A stretch of DNA of 47,403 nucleotides from the NCBI GenBank assembly GCA_964512485.1, contig CAZEHJ010000026.1, positions 1 through 47,403 on the forward strand, in the 5' to 3' direction. The position numbers and the translations under genes are program-made. Source of the DNA: CAZEHJ01 sp964512485. GTDB lineage: Bacteria > Bacteroidota > Rhodothermia > Rhodothermales > UBA10348. Shown piece after piece: positions 23,547-31,194 of this stretch (positions within the stretch are counted from its first letter, which is position 1; each line of letters begins with the position of its first letter). The notes under the pieces are model-generated. The model saw only the letters and a list, made by a program, of their open reading frames with translations, made no database searches and was not told the origin of the DNA.

Positions 23547-25945
23547 GCAGAGTGTTTCGGATTTTTCTTCTCGGACTGGTTTATTTCGGACTGTATTTCC
23601 CCATCGGCGGCTCACTGAGGTTGGGACCGCTTTTTGAACCCTTGGATGGCATCTGGGCCACGGCGAGAGTGGCAACGGCGCACGTCTCCGGCGAATTGCT
23701 GCTGGAGGGCATGGATAAACCCGTAGTGCTGCAATATGATGATCGGGGAGTCCCGCACATCTTTGCCCAGAGCGATAAAGATGCCACCATCGCTTTGGGA
23801 TATGTCGTCGCCGGGGATCGACTTTTCCAGATGGACTTCATCCATCGCGCAGCAACGGGTCGTCTTTCGGAGATGATGGGCGAAGGTGCACTTGGTACTG
23901 ATCTATTTTTCGTCCGAAACGGAATCAAAGACGCCGTATTGCGCAATTCAGTCACGTTGGCCGATAGATCGCCCAATGAATATGAGACCGTTGAATGGTA
24001 CGCGCTGGGCGTGAATGCGTACCTGGATCAGCTTGAGCCCCGAGACTTTCCGCTGGAGTACCGATTGCTGGGAGCGACTCCTCCCGCCGAGTTCACCGGT
24101 GAGTTTACCAACGCGCTGTATGCCTTTATGGCCTACGACCTCAGTTTCAGAACAAGCGATATTGGTCTGGACAAGATCAAACGCAGGTTGGGCGAAGATT
24201 CGTTTGCTGAATTGTATCCCCGGTATTCCGATTGGGAGAAGACGATTGTACCCCCAGAACACTCCGATTGGAGCATGCTTCAGCCCTTTTCGACAGGACA
24301 GAAGGTCGGAATCACTGCACAAGCGGGTCCGGTTGAGTTCAATGCGCCTTCCGACGGTCGGAGTGGGCCCCAAATGGCAATAAACGAGCTTCTCGCTGAA
24401 GGATTCATCGAAGGAAAGGGCTCAAACAACTGGGCCGTCGATGGGTCACGATCTACAACCGGAAAGCCAATCCTCGCCGGAGATATGCACCTCGGTCTTT
24501 CTCTGCCGGCCATCTGGTATGAAGCGCACATCGTAACACCTACGGTCAATGTATACGGGGTCACATTTCCATCCGTCCCCTCAATCGTAGAAGGTGTGAC
24601 GCCCAAGATTGCGTGGGCATTTACGAACACTGGGGCCGATCAGATCGACTATTACAGGCTTGAATTGAATGATGAGCGGCAGAAATACCTATTCGATGGA
24701 GAGTGGCTGGACTTGACATTCAAAGTGGACTCAATCCGAGTCAAAGGATCAGAAACGATCGCAGAGACCGTTGCCTATTCGCATCATGGTCCGGTATTGC
24801 AGAGAGATGACGGCGATTACGCTGTGAAATGGGTTGGTCATGAATCGGGAGCAACCTTTTCGGCAATCTGGGAAATGGGCCGGGCCACCAATTACGAGGA
24901 GTTTGAACGAGCGATCCGTCTTTGGGACTACCCGATGCAGAACATTCTCTACGCGGGGGACGATGACATTGTCGCAATTCGATCCACGGGATATCTGCCT
25001 GTTCGGGCCAGCGGGAACGCATTCGGCGTCCTCGATGGCACAACATCGGACACGGATTGGATAGGAAGGGTCCCATTTGATGAACTGCCGCACTCCATTT
25101 TGCCTGAACGAGGCTATCTCACCTCCACAAATCAGAGGCCTGCCGGACTCGGATATCCGCACTATCTGGGTCAGGACTGGCGATCTGTGTATCGTTCGAT
25201 CCGAATCGACGAGTTGCTCAGTGCGGAGGAAAAACACTCTCCTGAACAGATAGCAAGCTATCAGTCCGACGTAACTGCCGTCCAGGCAAGACTGTTTCTA
25301 CCGCATATTGTCGATCTGGACAACCTCTCGGACGCGGGAACCCGTTTGCAGTCTGCCCTCTCTGGTTTTGACGGAGAAATGGGCCTGGATCGCACAGAAC
25401 CACGCCTGTTTTCGTGGTTCATGGCTGAATTGCGCAGGGTGATGTGGGACGAGGAGGTGTTCAGACTGGGGTCTTCGCCCAAGGAAACGCGGATTTTAGA
25501 GCTTGCAAAGTCGAATCCGGAGTCGGAATGGTTTGATATAATCGAGACTCCGGCACGTGAAACCGCTGCAGATGTCTTCAGAACAGCACTTGAAGCGGCG
25601 GCCGCGCGGTGGGAGGAGAGTGGATTTGACGAAATTCCGTTCGGTGAGACTCAAACGCTTCAAATCCGACATTTGACGCGCTCATCGGCCTTGAGACCAC
25701 TCTGGCGAGAAGGCTATCCGTTCGGTGGCTATGCGGAGACGTTATCTCCTGCGGGCTCAAACCCGGTACGTTGGAGCGCCTCATGGCGGGTTGTCGTGGA
25801 CTTTTCGACATCGCCACCTACTGCGAAGGGTGTTTATCCGGGTGGTCAGAGCGGAAATCCGTTCTCGGTCAACTACGACGCCCACATCCAGAAGTACGTG
25901 GATTTCGAATATTACGATATCGACCTTTCGGCCTCGCCGAGGTAA
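23543..25945 (+). CDS. Penicillin acylase-family Ntn hydrolase
   Basis: An 800-residue S45-family N-terminal-nucleophile amidase. A hydrophobic N-terminal segment (IFLLGLVYFGLYFPIG) suggests export or a membrane anchor. The alpha part contains RLFQMDFIHRAATGRLSEMMG, and the autocleavage site with the future N-terminal Ser is in KGSNNWAVDGS (Ser about residue 294). The beta part has PILAGDMHLGLSLPAIWYE. Families include penicillin, cephalosporin and acyl-homoserine-lactone acylases, so the natural substrate (quorum signal, acyl-amino acid or other amide) cannot be chosen. GGGGGA lies just before ATG 23543, which overlaps the parA stop. Confidence 0.93.
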   Translation: MSRVFRIFLLGLVYFGLYFPIGGSLRLGPLFEPLDGIWATARVATAHVSGELLLEGMDKPVVLQYDDRGVPHIFAQSDKDATIALGYVVAGDRLFQMDFIHRAATGRLSEMMGEGALGTDLFFVRNGIKDAVLRNSVTLADRSPNEYETVEWYALGVNAYLDQLEPRDFPLEYRLLGATPPAEFTGEFTNALYAFMAYDLSFRTSDIGLDKIKRRLGEDSFAELYPRYSDWEKTIVPPEHSDWSMLQPFSTGQKVGITAQAGPVEFNAPSDGRSGPQMAINELLAEGFIEGKGSNNWAVDGSRSTTGKPILAGDMHLGLSLPAIWYEAHIVTPTVNVYGVTFPSVPSIVEGVTPKIAWAFTNTGADQIDYYRLELNDERQKYLFDGEWLDLTFKVDSIRVKGSETIAETVAYSHHGPVLQRDDGDYAVKWVGHESGATFSAIWEMGRATNYEEFERAIRLWDYPMQNILYAGDDDIVAIRSTGYLPVRASGNAFGVLDGTTSDTDWIGRVPFDELPHSILPERGYLTSTNQRPAGLGYPHYLGQDWRSVYRSIRIDELLSAEEKHSPEQIASYQSDVTAVQARLFLPHIVDLDNLSDAGTRLQSALSGFDGEMGLDRTEPRLFSWFMAELRRVMWDEEVFRLGSSPKETRILELAKSNPESEWFDIIETPARETAADVFRTALEAAAARWEESGFDEIPFGETQTLQIRHLTRSSALRPLWREGYPFGGYAETLSPAGSNPVRWSASWRVVVDFSTSPPTAKGVYPGGQSGNPFSVNYDAHIQKYVDFEYYDIDLSASPR

Positions 25946-25972
25946 ATCAGAGTCTATCCAGAAGCAAACATC

Positions 25973-27472
25973 ATGGCTGAAAAAGATCAACGGTTTTCGA
26001 GTAGGCTGGGACTGCTATTGAGCGTCCTGGGAATAGCCGTAGGCACGGGAAATATCTGGAGGTTTCCGCGTATTGCTGCGACGAATGCAGGCGACGATGG
26101 AGCCGGCGCGTTCCTGTTTGCCTGGCTGATATTTCTTCTGGTCTGGTCCATTCCGTTGATCATCGCCGAGTACGCTCTCGGAAAGAAGGGGAGGATGGGA
26201 GTGCTCGGATCCATCGCCAAAGTTGCCGGCGAAAAATTCTCGTGGATGGGAGCATTCATTGCGTTTGTTGCCACGGCCATCATGTTCTACTATTCAGTAG
26301 TAGCGGGATGGTGTGTGTATTACTTCACGCAGATGGTGATCAATCCTCTTCCCATTACTACAGAATCGTCAATGGAAATATGGAACGGTTTCCAGGGATC
26401 GACTCTGCCCATTGTGTTTCATGGCATGGCGATGCTCTTCGGTGCTGTAATCGTCCTGAAGGGCGTTAAATCGATAGAAAAGGCCAATAAGATTCTGATT
26501 CCGGCTCTCTTTACCATCGTTCTGATCTCGGTTGTGAGGGCAGTAACACTCGATGGGTCCTGGGATGGCATCTCGTTTTTGTTCACACCTGACTGGCAAA
26601 CCCTCAGCAATCCACGCATCTGGCTCGAAGCCCTCACGCAAAATGCCTGGGACACTGGAGCAGGTTGGGGTTTGATTCTCACATACGGTGCATACATGCA
26701 CACGAAGCATGGTGTTGTCAAGAATGCCATGATAACCGGAGTCGGAAATAACCTTGTATCTCTGCTGGCGGCCATTACAATTTTCGGGACCGTGTTTGCT
26801 GTGCTCGGCGCTGAAATGTCAAAACCAGAGGTGCTGAGCATCATGCAGGAAAGTGGCCCGGCTGCTACGGGTCTGACATTTATCTGGATGCCACAGTTGT
26901 TCGCCAAGATGACACTCGGCAATCCACTCGCGATGATGTTTTTCCTGGGGCTTTCGTTCGCTGCGTTCAGCTCGCTCATCTCGATGATCGAATTGACCTG
27001 CCGGATCCTGGTCGACCTGGGACTGACTCGCAGAGGCGCCGTGCTTTCGGTTTGCTCAGTCTCCTTTCTGATGGGTATTCCATCCGCTGTCAACCTGACC
27101 TTTTTCGGAAATCAGGACTTCGTATGGGGAGTCGCTCTGATGATATCGGGTGCGTTCATTGCGTTCTCGGTACGCAAGTACGGGGTAACTGCGTTCAGAA
27201 ATGAAGCTGTGGACAACGTCGAGGATGATTGGAGTGCAGGTAAAAAGTGGGAGTTCCTCATCAAATGGGCCGTTCCGGTTCAGGCAATTGTTCTTCTCGT
27301 CTGGTGGCTCTGGCTGTCGATCTCCGAATATGCACCTGACACCTGGTACGATCCGTTCAATCCGTACAGTGTCATGACCGTGACGGTTCAGTGGGCGATT
27401 GCGATGGGCGCTTTCATCCTGGCAAACAAGTGGCTCGTGCGTCGCACCTTTCCATCAGGAGAGCTGGGGTAA
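25973..27472 (+). CDS. Neurotransmitter:sodium symporter (NSS/LeuT) family transporter
   Basis: A 499-residue sodium-coupled amino-acid transporter of the LeuT fold. The N-terminal signature (GTGNIWRFPRIAATNAGD) forms TM1 with the unwound substrate and sodium site; TM3 has the conserved Tyr region (MFYYSVVAGWCVYYF). About eleven to twelve hydrophobic helices are visible. The substrate is unknown; bacterial homologues usually carry hydrophobic amino acids. It begins 27 bp after the penicillin-acylase gene on the same strand, so the pair could release and import an acyl-linked amino acid, which is inference. Confidence 0.94.
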   Translation: MAEKDQRFSSRLGLLLSVLGIAVGTGNIWRFPRIAATNAGDDGAGAFLFAWLIFLLVWSIPLIIAEYALGKKGRMGVLGSIAKVAGEKFSWMGAFIAFVATAIMFYYSVVAGWCVYYFTQMVINPLPITTESSMEIWNGFQGSTLPIVFHGMAMLFGAVIVLKGVKSIEKANKILIPALFTIVLISVVRAVTLDGSWDGISFLFTPDWQTLSNPRIWLEALTQNAWDTGAGWGLILTYGAYMHTKHGVVKNAMITGVGNNLVSLLAAITIFGTVFAVLGAEMSKPEVLSIMQESGPAATGLTFIWMPQLFAKMTLGNPLAMMFFLGLSFAAFSSLISMIELTCRILVDLGLTRRGAVLSVCSVSFLMGIPSAVNLTFFGNQDFVWGVALMISGAFIAFSVRKYGVTAFRNEAVDNVEDDWSAGKKWEFLIKWAVPVQAIVLLVWWLWLSISEYAPDTWYDPFNPYSVMTVTVQWAIAMGAFILANKWLVRRTFPSGELG

Positions 27473-27521
27473 GTCTATAGCACCCAACAACAAGTGAGCG
27501 AAACGTAACATCGGCCTGACT

Positions 27522-28001
27522 ATGTCATCCAATCGGATCAGAGTCCAATTTGTTTGCCTGGGTAACATCTGCAGAAGCCCGCTGGCTGAGGGTGTGTTTC
27601 GCCATCTTGTGACCGAGCAAGGCATTGCATCAGAATTTGTAATCGCTTCATCGGGTACGGGCGCCTGGCACGTAGGCCAGGCGCCCGATTCCCGTATGCA
27701 GAAGACGGCATACGCTAAGGGTGTCGACATCTCCAGGCAGAGAGCCCGTCAGTTCAAGAGTGGTGATCTGGAAGACTTCGATCACATCCTGGCCATGGAT
27801 CAGTCCAATCTGCAGAATATCCTCCGCCATGACGCCCACGGCGAGTACACGGACAAAGTTCACCTTTTCAGGGAGTATGACCCGGAACCGGGCGATTACG
27901 ATGTACCGGATCCGTACTACGGCGGCGATCAGGGCTTCGAGACGGTCTTTCGGATTGTTGATCGAACATGCAGGCAGTTTCTGGATCAAATCCGTGGATG
28001 A
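27522..28001 (+). CDS. Low-molecular-weight protein-tyrosine phosphatase
   Basis: A 159-residue LMW-PTP. The P-loop C-x5-R-S is CLGNICRSP (Cys12, Arg18), and the general-acid loop is DVPDPYYGG. In many bacteria such enzymes dephosphorylate tyrosine kinases that control polysaccharide export, and a dTDP-sugar cluster lies on the opposite strand just beyond. No tyrosine kinase is in the window. It starts 49 bp after the NSS gene and ends 32 bp from the convergent HAD gene; I see no strong terminator between them. Confidence 0.94.
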   Translation: MSSNRIRVQFVCLGNICRSPLAEGVFRHLVTEQGIASEFVIASSGTGAWHVGQAPDSRMQKTAYAKGVDISRQRARQFKSGDLEDFDHILAMDQSNLQNILRHDAHGEYTDKVHLFREYDPEPGDYDVPDPYYGGDQGFETVFRIVDRTCRQFLDQIRG

Positions 28002-28033
28002 GAACCAAAAAGACGGCTGACAACCTCGTATGA

Positions 28034-28723
28034 CTATTGCAGGTCGTTCAGGTATTGAATGAGCGGATCTGGATCGGAGAGATCACGCATGAGCAGATCC
28101 GGATTGCACTCCTGCAGCGTTTCGTAACTGATTCGGCCGGTTGAAACCGCCACGGCGTGAGCGCCCGACACTCTGGAGCACACGACATCCTGCTCCGTAT
28201 CTCCGATGATGACGGTCGATTCAGGCAAAAACGTGTATTCAGACAAAGCATTGGCCCGGTGAATAGCCACGGGAGGAAGGTCATTGCGGTCTTCGTAATC
28301 ACTTCCGAACGCGCCGAAAGAAAAATAGCTCTTCAGACCACCTGCAGTGATCTTCGCGTACGCCGTTTCCTCAAGGTTGCCCGTCAGAAGGCCCAGCCTC
28401 AGGTCGTCGCGTTCAGAAAATGCGTGCACTATGTCAATCACCCCCGGCAAAACCGTCACGTGTTCCGGTTTGAGGTTGTCGAGCAGATGTTCGGCGTAGC
28501 AATCGAGGCATGCAGGCATCAAACGCTCGACTTCACCTGCCGTAAATCCGGCGTTAGTGAGAATGTCGCGCACGATGGCGGGATCTGTTCGTCCAGAAAA
28601 GGTCACCCCATTTGTCGATATCCTTCTTCCACACACATCTTCCAGCGCCTGCGAGATGGAATGTCGTCCTCGACCGTCAGAGGTCATCAGCGTTCCATCA
28701 ATATCGAACAGGATAAGCAGCAT
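28034..28723 (-). CDS. HAD-superfamily phosphatase (phosphoglycolate phosphatase-like)
   Basis: A 229-residue HAD hydrolase with motif I DIDGTLM (nucleophile and acid/base Asp), motif II LLTGN, and motif IV IIGDTEQDV. A C1 helical cap follows motif I. It resembles phosphoglycolate or sugar-phosphate phosphatases; the substrate is not defined. A longer frame to 28819 exists, but the start at 28723 puts MLLILFDIDGT at the N-terminus and leaves a single base after the stop of the cupin gene. Tight coupling to the dTDP-sugar genes suggests a sugar phosphate as substrate, but this is inference. Confidence 0.9.
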   Translation of the reverse strand: MLLILFDIDGTLMTSDGRGRHSISQALEDVCGRRISTNGVTFSGRTDPAIVRDILTNAGFTAGEVERLMPACLDCYAEHLLDNLKPEHVTVLPGVIDIVHAFSERDDLRLGLLTGNLEETAYAKITAGGLKSYFSFGAFGSDYEDRNDLPPVAIHRANALSEYTFLPESTVIIGDTEQDVVCSRVSGAHAVAVSTGRISYETLQECNPDLLMRDLSDPDPLIQYLNDLQ

Positions 28724-28724
28724 G

Positions 28725-29213
28725 CTACATCTGGTAGATCGAATCTTGCCGGTCTTGGTGGTCAACGTTGTCTTCGTGCCGGATTTCGTCGACCGGATCC
28801 CTTTTCCCCTCGCCAGCATAGAGCTTGTCCGGGAAATTCAGCACAAAAGCCGGAAACGATGACTCATTTCTGTAGGCATGGACAACTCCCGGTGGAATGG
28901 TGACGATCGAGGGATTATCCTCACCCACATTTATGACGGCACGACATCCAGTCGATGGAGAAGACGGTCTCGAATCCCACAGAAACAGGCTGTATGAGCC
29001 GTGAAAGAAGGCAAACCGATCCGTCTGATGCACGTGTTCGTGGGGCCCGCGTGCAGTTCCCGGTTGGGTTACGGACAGATATCCCATCTCGGGGAATTGG
29101 TTTTCGGTGAGCTCATCGCTTCGAAATATCTCAGCCAGCCAACCTCGTTCATCTTCAAACCTGTTTAACGGCTCGAGTCCAACGCCCTCAATATCACCGT
29201 CAATCCAGTTCAT
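28725..29213 (-). CDS. RmlC-like cupin (dTDP-4-dehydrorhamnose 3,5-epimerase family)
   Basis: A 162-residue single-domain cupin in the dTDP-sugar epimerase family. Instead of the classic RGLHxQ of RmlC it has ARGPHEHVHQTDRF, and it ends with DPVDEIRHE, so it may be a variant epimerase or isomerase rather than textbook RmlC. Other cupin features (FHGSYSLFLWDSR, VTIPPGVVHAYRN) are intact. The ATG overlaps the rmlA TGA by four bases, and the next gene (HAD) starts one base after its stop, so translation of the cluster is coupled. Confidence 0.85.
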   Translation of the reverse strand: MNWIDGDIEGVGLEPLNRFEDERGWLAEIFRSDELTENQFPEMGYLSVTQPGTARGPHEHVHQTDRFAFFHGSYSLFLWDSRPSSPSTGCRAVINVGEDNPSIVTIPPGVVHAYRNESSFPAFVLNFPDKLYAGEGKRDPVDEIRHEDNVDHQDRQDSIYQM

Positions 29214-29962
29214 CGTGGCACTTCGGTCGACAACTCTTCGTAAATCAGGTCACGGGCGAGACTATTGGCTTCTTCGAGGCCATCGAATGTGCCTGCGTCT
29301 CCCCACCATTCATTCAGAAATCCATGAGTCAGACTGCCGGCAGCTGCATAGATATTGCTCACATCGCTGATCTCAAGTTCTCCCCGCTGTGAAGGAGAGA
29401 GCGTTGAGACGTGCGCGAACACGCTCGTATCGTAGAAGTAGATTCCTACAACGGAATACGAGGATGGTGGTGCTTCGGGTTTTTCGATGACACGCAGGAT
29501 CTGGTCACCATCAAATTCCGGAACGCCGTAGCGTTCAGGGTCGGGCACTTCTTTGAGCAGAACACGCGCTCCGGGCCCGTTGCTCAACTGATTCTTGAAG
29601 GCTTCGACTTCTTCGCCTATGTCTTCACCGAGAATATTGTCTCCCAGGACGACCACAAACGGGGAGTCCCCGACAAAAGTCTCTGTGAGCGCGAGTGCCT
29701 GCGCGATACCGCCCGGTTCATCCTGAACCCTGTACGTCAGATCCAGACCGAGCCGTTTGCCACTTCCCAGCAGATTGACGACGTCGCCCATGTGCTCGGG
29801 GCTGGTGACTACAACGACCTCTTCGATCCCTGCACGTCGTAAACGGATCAGGGGATGGTAAATCATGGGGTATCGCCCGACGGGCAACAAATGCTTGTTT
29901 GTTACCCGGGTCAATGGATAGAGCCTGCTGCCCGTGCCGCCTGCTAGGACTACTCCTTTCAT
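29210..29962 (-). CDS. rmlA: Glucose-1-phosphate thymidylyltransferase-like nucleotidyltransferase (short form)
   Basis: Nucleotidyltransferase that joins a sugar-1-phosphate to a nucleoside triphosphate, most likely dTTP and glucose-1-phosphate given its neighbour rmlB. The signature is VVLAGGTGSRLYPLT, followed by NKHLLPVG and later VVVLGDNILG and YGVPEFD. At 250 residues it is shorter than the about 290-residue classic RmlA and lacks its C-terminal helices, as in the short subgroup seen in several phyla. It overlaps the cupin gene by ATGA; rmlB ends 64 bp upstream on the same strand. Confidence 0.92.
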   Translation of the reverse strand: MKGVVLAGGTGSRLYPLTRVTNKHLLPVGRYPMIYHPLIRLRRAGIEEVVVVTSPEHMGDVVNLLGSGKRLGLDLTYRVQDEPGGIAQALALTETFVGDSPFVVVLGDNILGEDIGEEVEAFKNQLSNGPGARVLLKEVPDPERYGVPEFDGDQILRVIEKPEAPPSSYSVVGIYFYDTSVFAHVSTLSPSQRGELEISDVSNIYAAAGSLTHGFLNEWWGDAGTFDGLEEANSLARDLIYEELSTEVPR

Positions 29963-30026
29963 ACTGTTGAGATCTTCTTCATCTACTGGCTTCGCGATCT
30001 ATTCGTGAAGGTACGCAAGGACATGG

Positions 30027-31091
30027 TCATCTGGACCCATACTGACGCGCATAATAATCTTTGTAGCTCTCGTCCTTCACGCCGGAAAGCCACTCTTCGT
30101 TCTCGAGGTACCACAAAACGGTGAGCTTCAAGCCCGATTCGAGGTCATGAACAGGACTCCATCCCAGTTCAGCGTGTATTCTTGAACTGTCAATCGCATA
30201 TCTGAAATCATGCCCGGGCCTGTCTTCTACGAATCGGATCAACTTCCGGCTGGATTCGGGTTCGTTTCCTGTCTGTCTGTCGTATTCATCCAACAGGAAG
30301 TGTACGAGGGTGAGGTTGTTCACCTCTTGTGAGCCTCCAATCAGGTACGTAGCTCCCGTTTTGCCTTCCCGCAATACGAGATCAAGAGCGTCGCAGTGGT
30401 CGTCTACGTATAACCAGTCCCGCACATTCTCTCCCTTGCCGTACACAGGTATCTCCAATCCATGTGCCGCGTTGCTGATGACCAGTGGTATCAGCTTTTC
30501 CGGAAACTGAAGAGGTCCGTAGTTATTGCTCGTGTTCGTTAGCACATACGGCATGTTGTACGTTTCACCGAATGCGCGCACCAGATGATCGGCGGCGGCT
30601 TTTGAGGCCGCATACGGAGAGCGCGGGGCGTACCCCGAATCGAGTCTGAATTCACCCGTCATGCCGAGCGAGCCGAATACCTCGTCCGTCGATATGTGAT
30701 GGAACCGTTTATGCTCCATGGATCCTGTCCAGGCTTGTAGCGCCGCCTGAAGCAGAACGAGAGTTCCATTTACATTCGTTCGGACGAAGGCTGTGGGATC
30801 CAGAATGGAGCGATCCACATGCGATTCGGCGGCAAAATGAACAACGGCATCAAAATCGTAGCGCTCGAAAAGCTCTGCAACGAAAACGGGATCCGCCACA
30901 TCTCCTTTTTCGAACCGATAATTGTCGGCGGACTCTATGGCCCTGAGACTGGACAAATTTCCCGCATAGGTGAGGAAGTCCAGATTCACGTATAGTGTAT
31001 CTGGGTAGGCTGGGACGAACTTCAGCAGGTAATTGGACCCGATAAAGCCGGCACCGCCGGTTACAAGCACGCAGGAAGGAGAAAACGACAC
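30027..31091 (-). CDS. rmlB: dTDP-glucose 4,6-dehydratase
   Basis: Short-chain dehydrogenase-type enzyme converting dTDP-glucose to dTDP-4-keto-6-deoxyglucose, the branch point for deoxysugars. The NAD-binding motif is VTGGAGFIGSN, the active-site Thr-Asp-Glu lies in HISTDEVFG, and the Tyr-xxx-Lys is YAASK. SHVDRSI and NNYGPLQFPEKLIP are also typical. At 354 residues it has normal length. No rmlD (dTDP-rhamnose reductase) is in the window, so the end product need not be rhamnose. It diverges from polA across 103 bp that should hold both promoters. Confidence 0.96.
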   Translation of the reverse strand: MSFSPSCVLVTGGAGFIGSNYLLKFVPAYPDTLYVNLDFLTYAGNLSSLRAIESADNYRFEKGDVADPVFVAELFERYDFDAVVHFAAESHVDRSILDPTAFVRTNVNGTLVLLQAALQAWTGSMEHKRFHHISTDEVFGSLGMTGEFRLDSGYAPRSPYAASKAAADHLVRAFGETYNMPYVLTNTSNNYGPLQFPEKLIPLVISNAAHGLEIPVYGKGENVRDWLYVDDHCDALDLVLREGKTGATYLIGGSQEVNNLTLVHFLLDEYDRQTGNEPESSRKLIRFVEDRPGHDFRYAIDSSRIHAELGWSPVHDLESGLKLTVLWYLENEEWLSGVKDESYKDYYARQYGSR

Positions 31092-31194
31092 ACGGCTACC
31101 CGATCATGAATATCTGCGCCTCATGTAAGTTCGAAGCCTCGATGGGTTCCGACTCTTGCTTCGCATTCATAGCTTGGGTCAAACCCCGACATGA

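Noticed and set aside
28157..28903. 248-aa plus-strand open frame
   Set aside because: Antisense to the HAD and cupin genes; no motifs.
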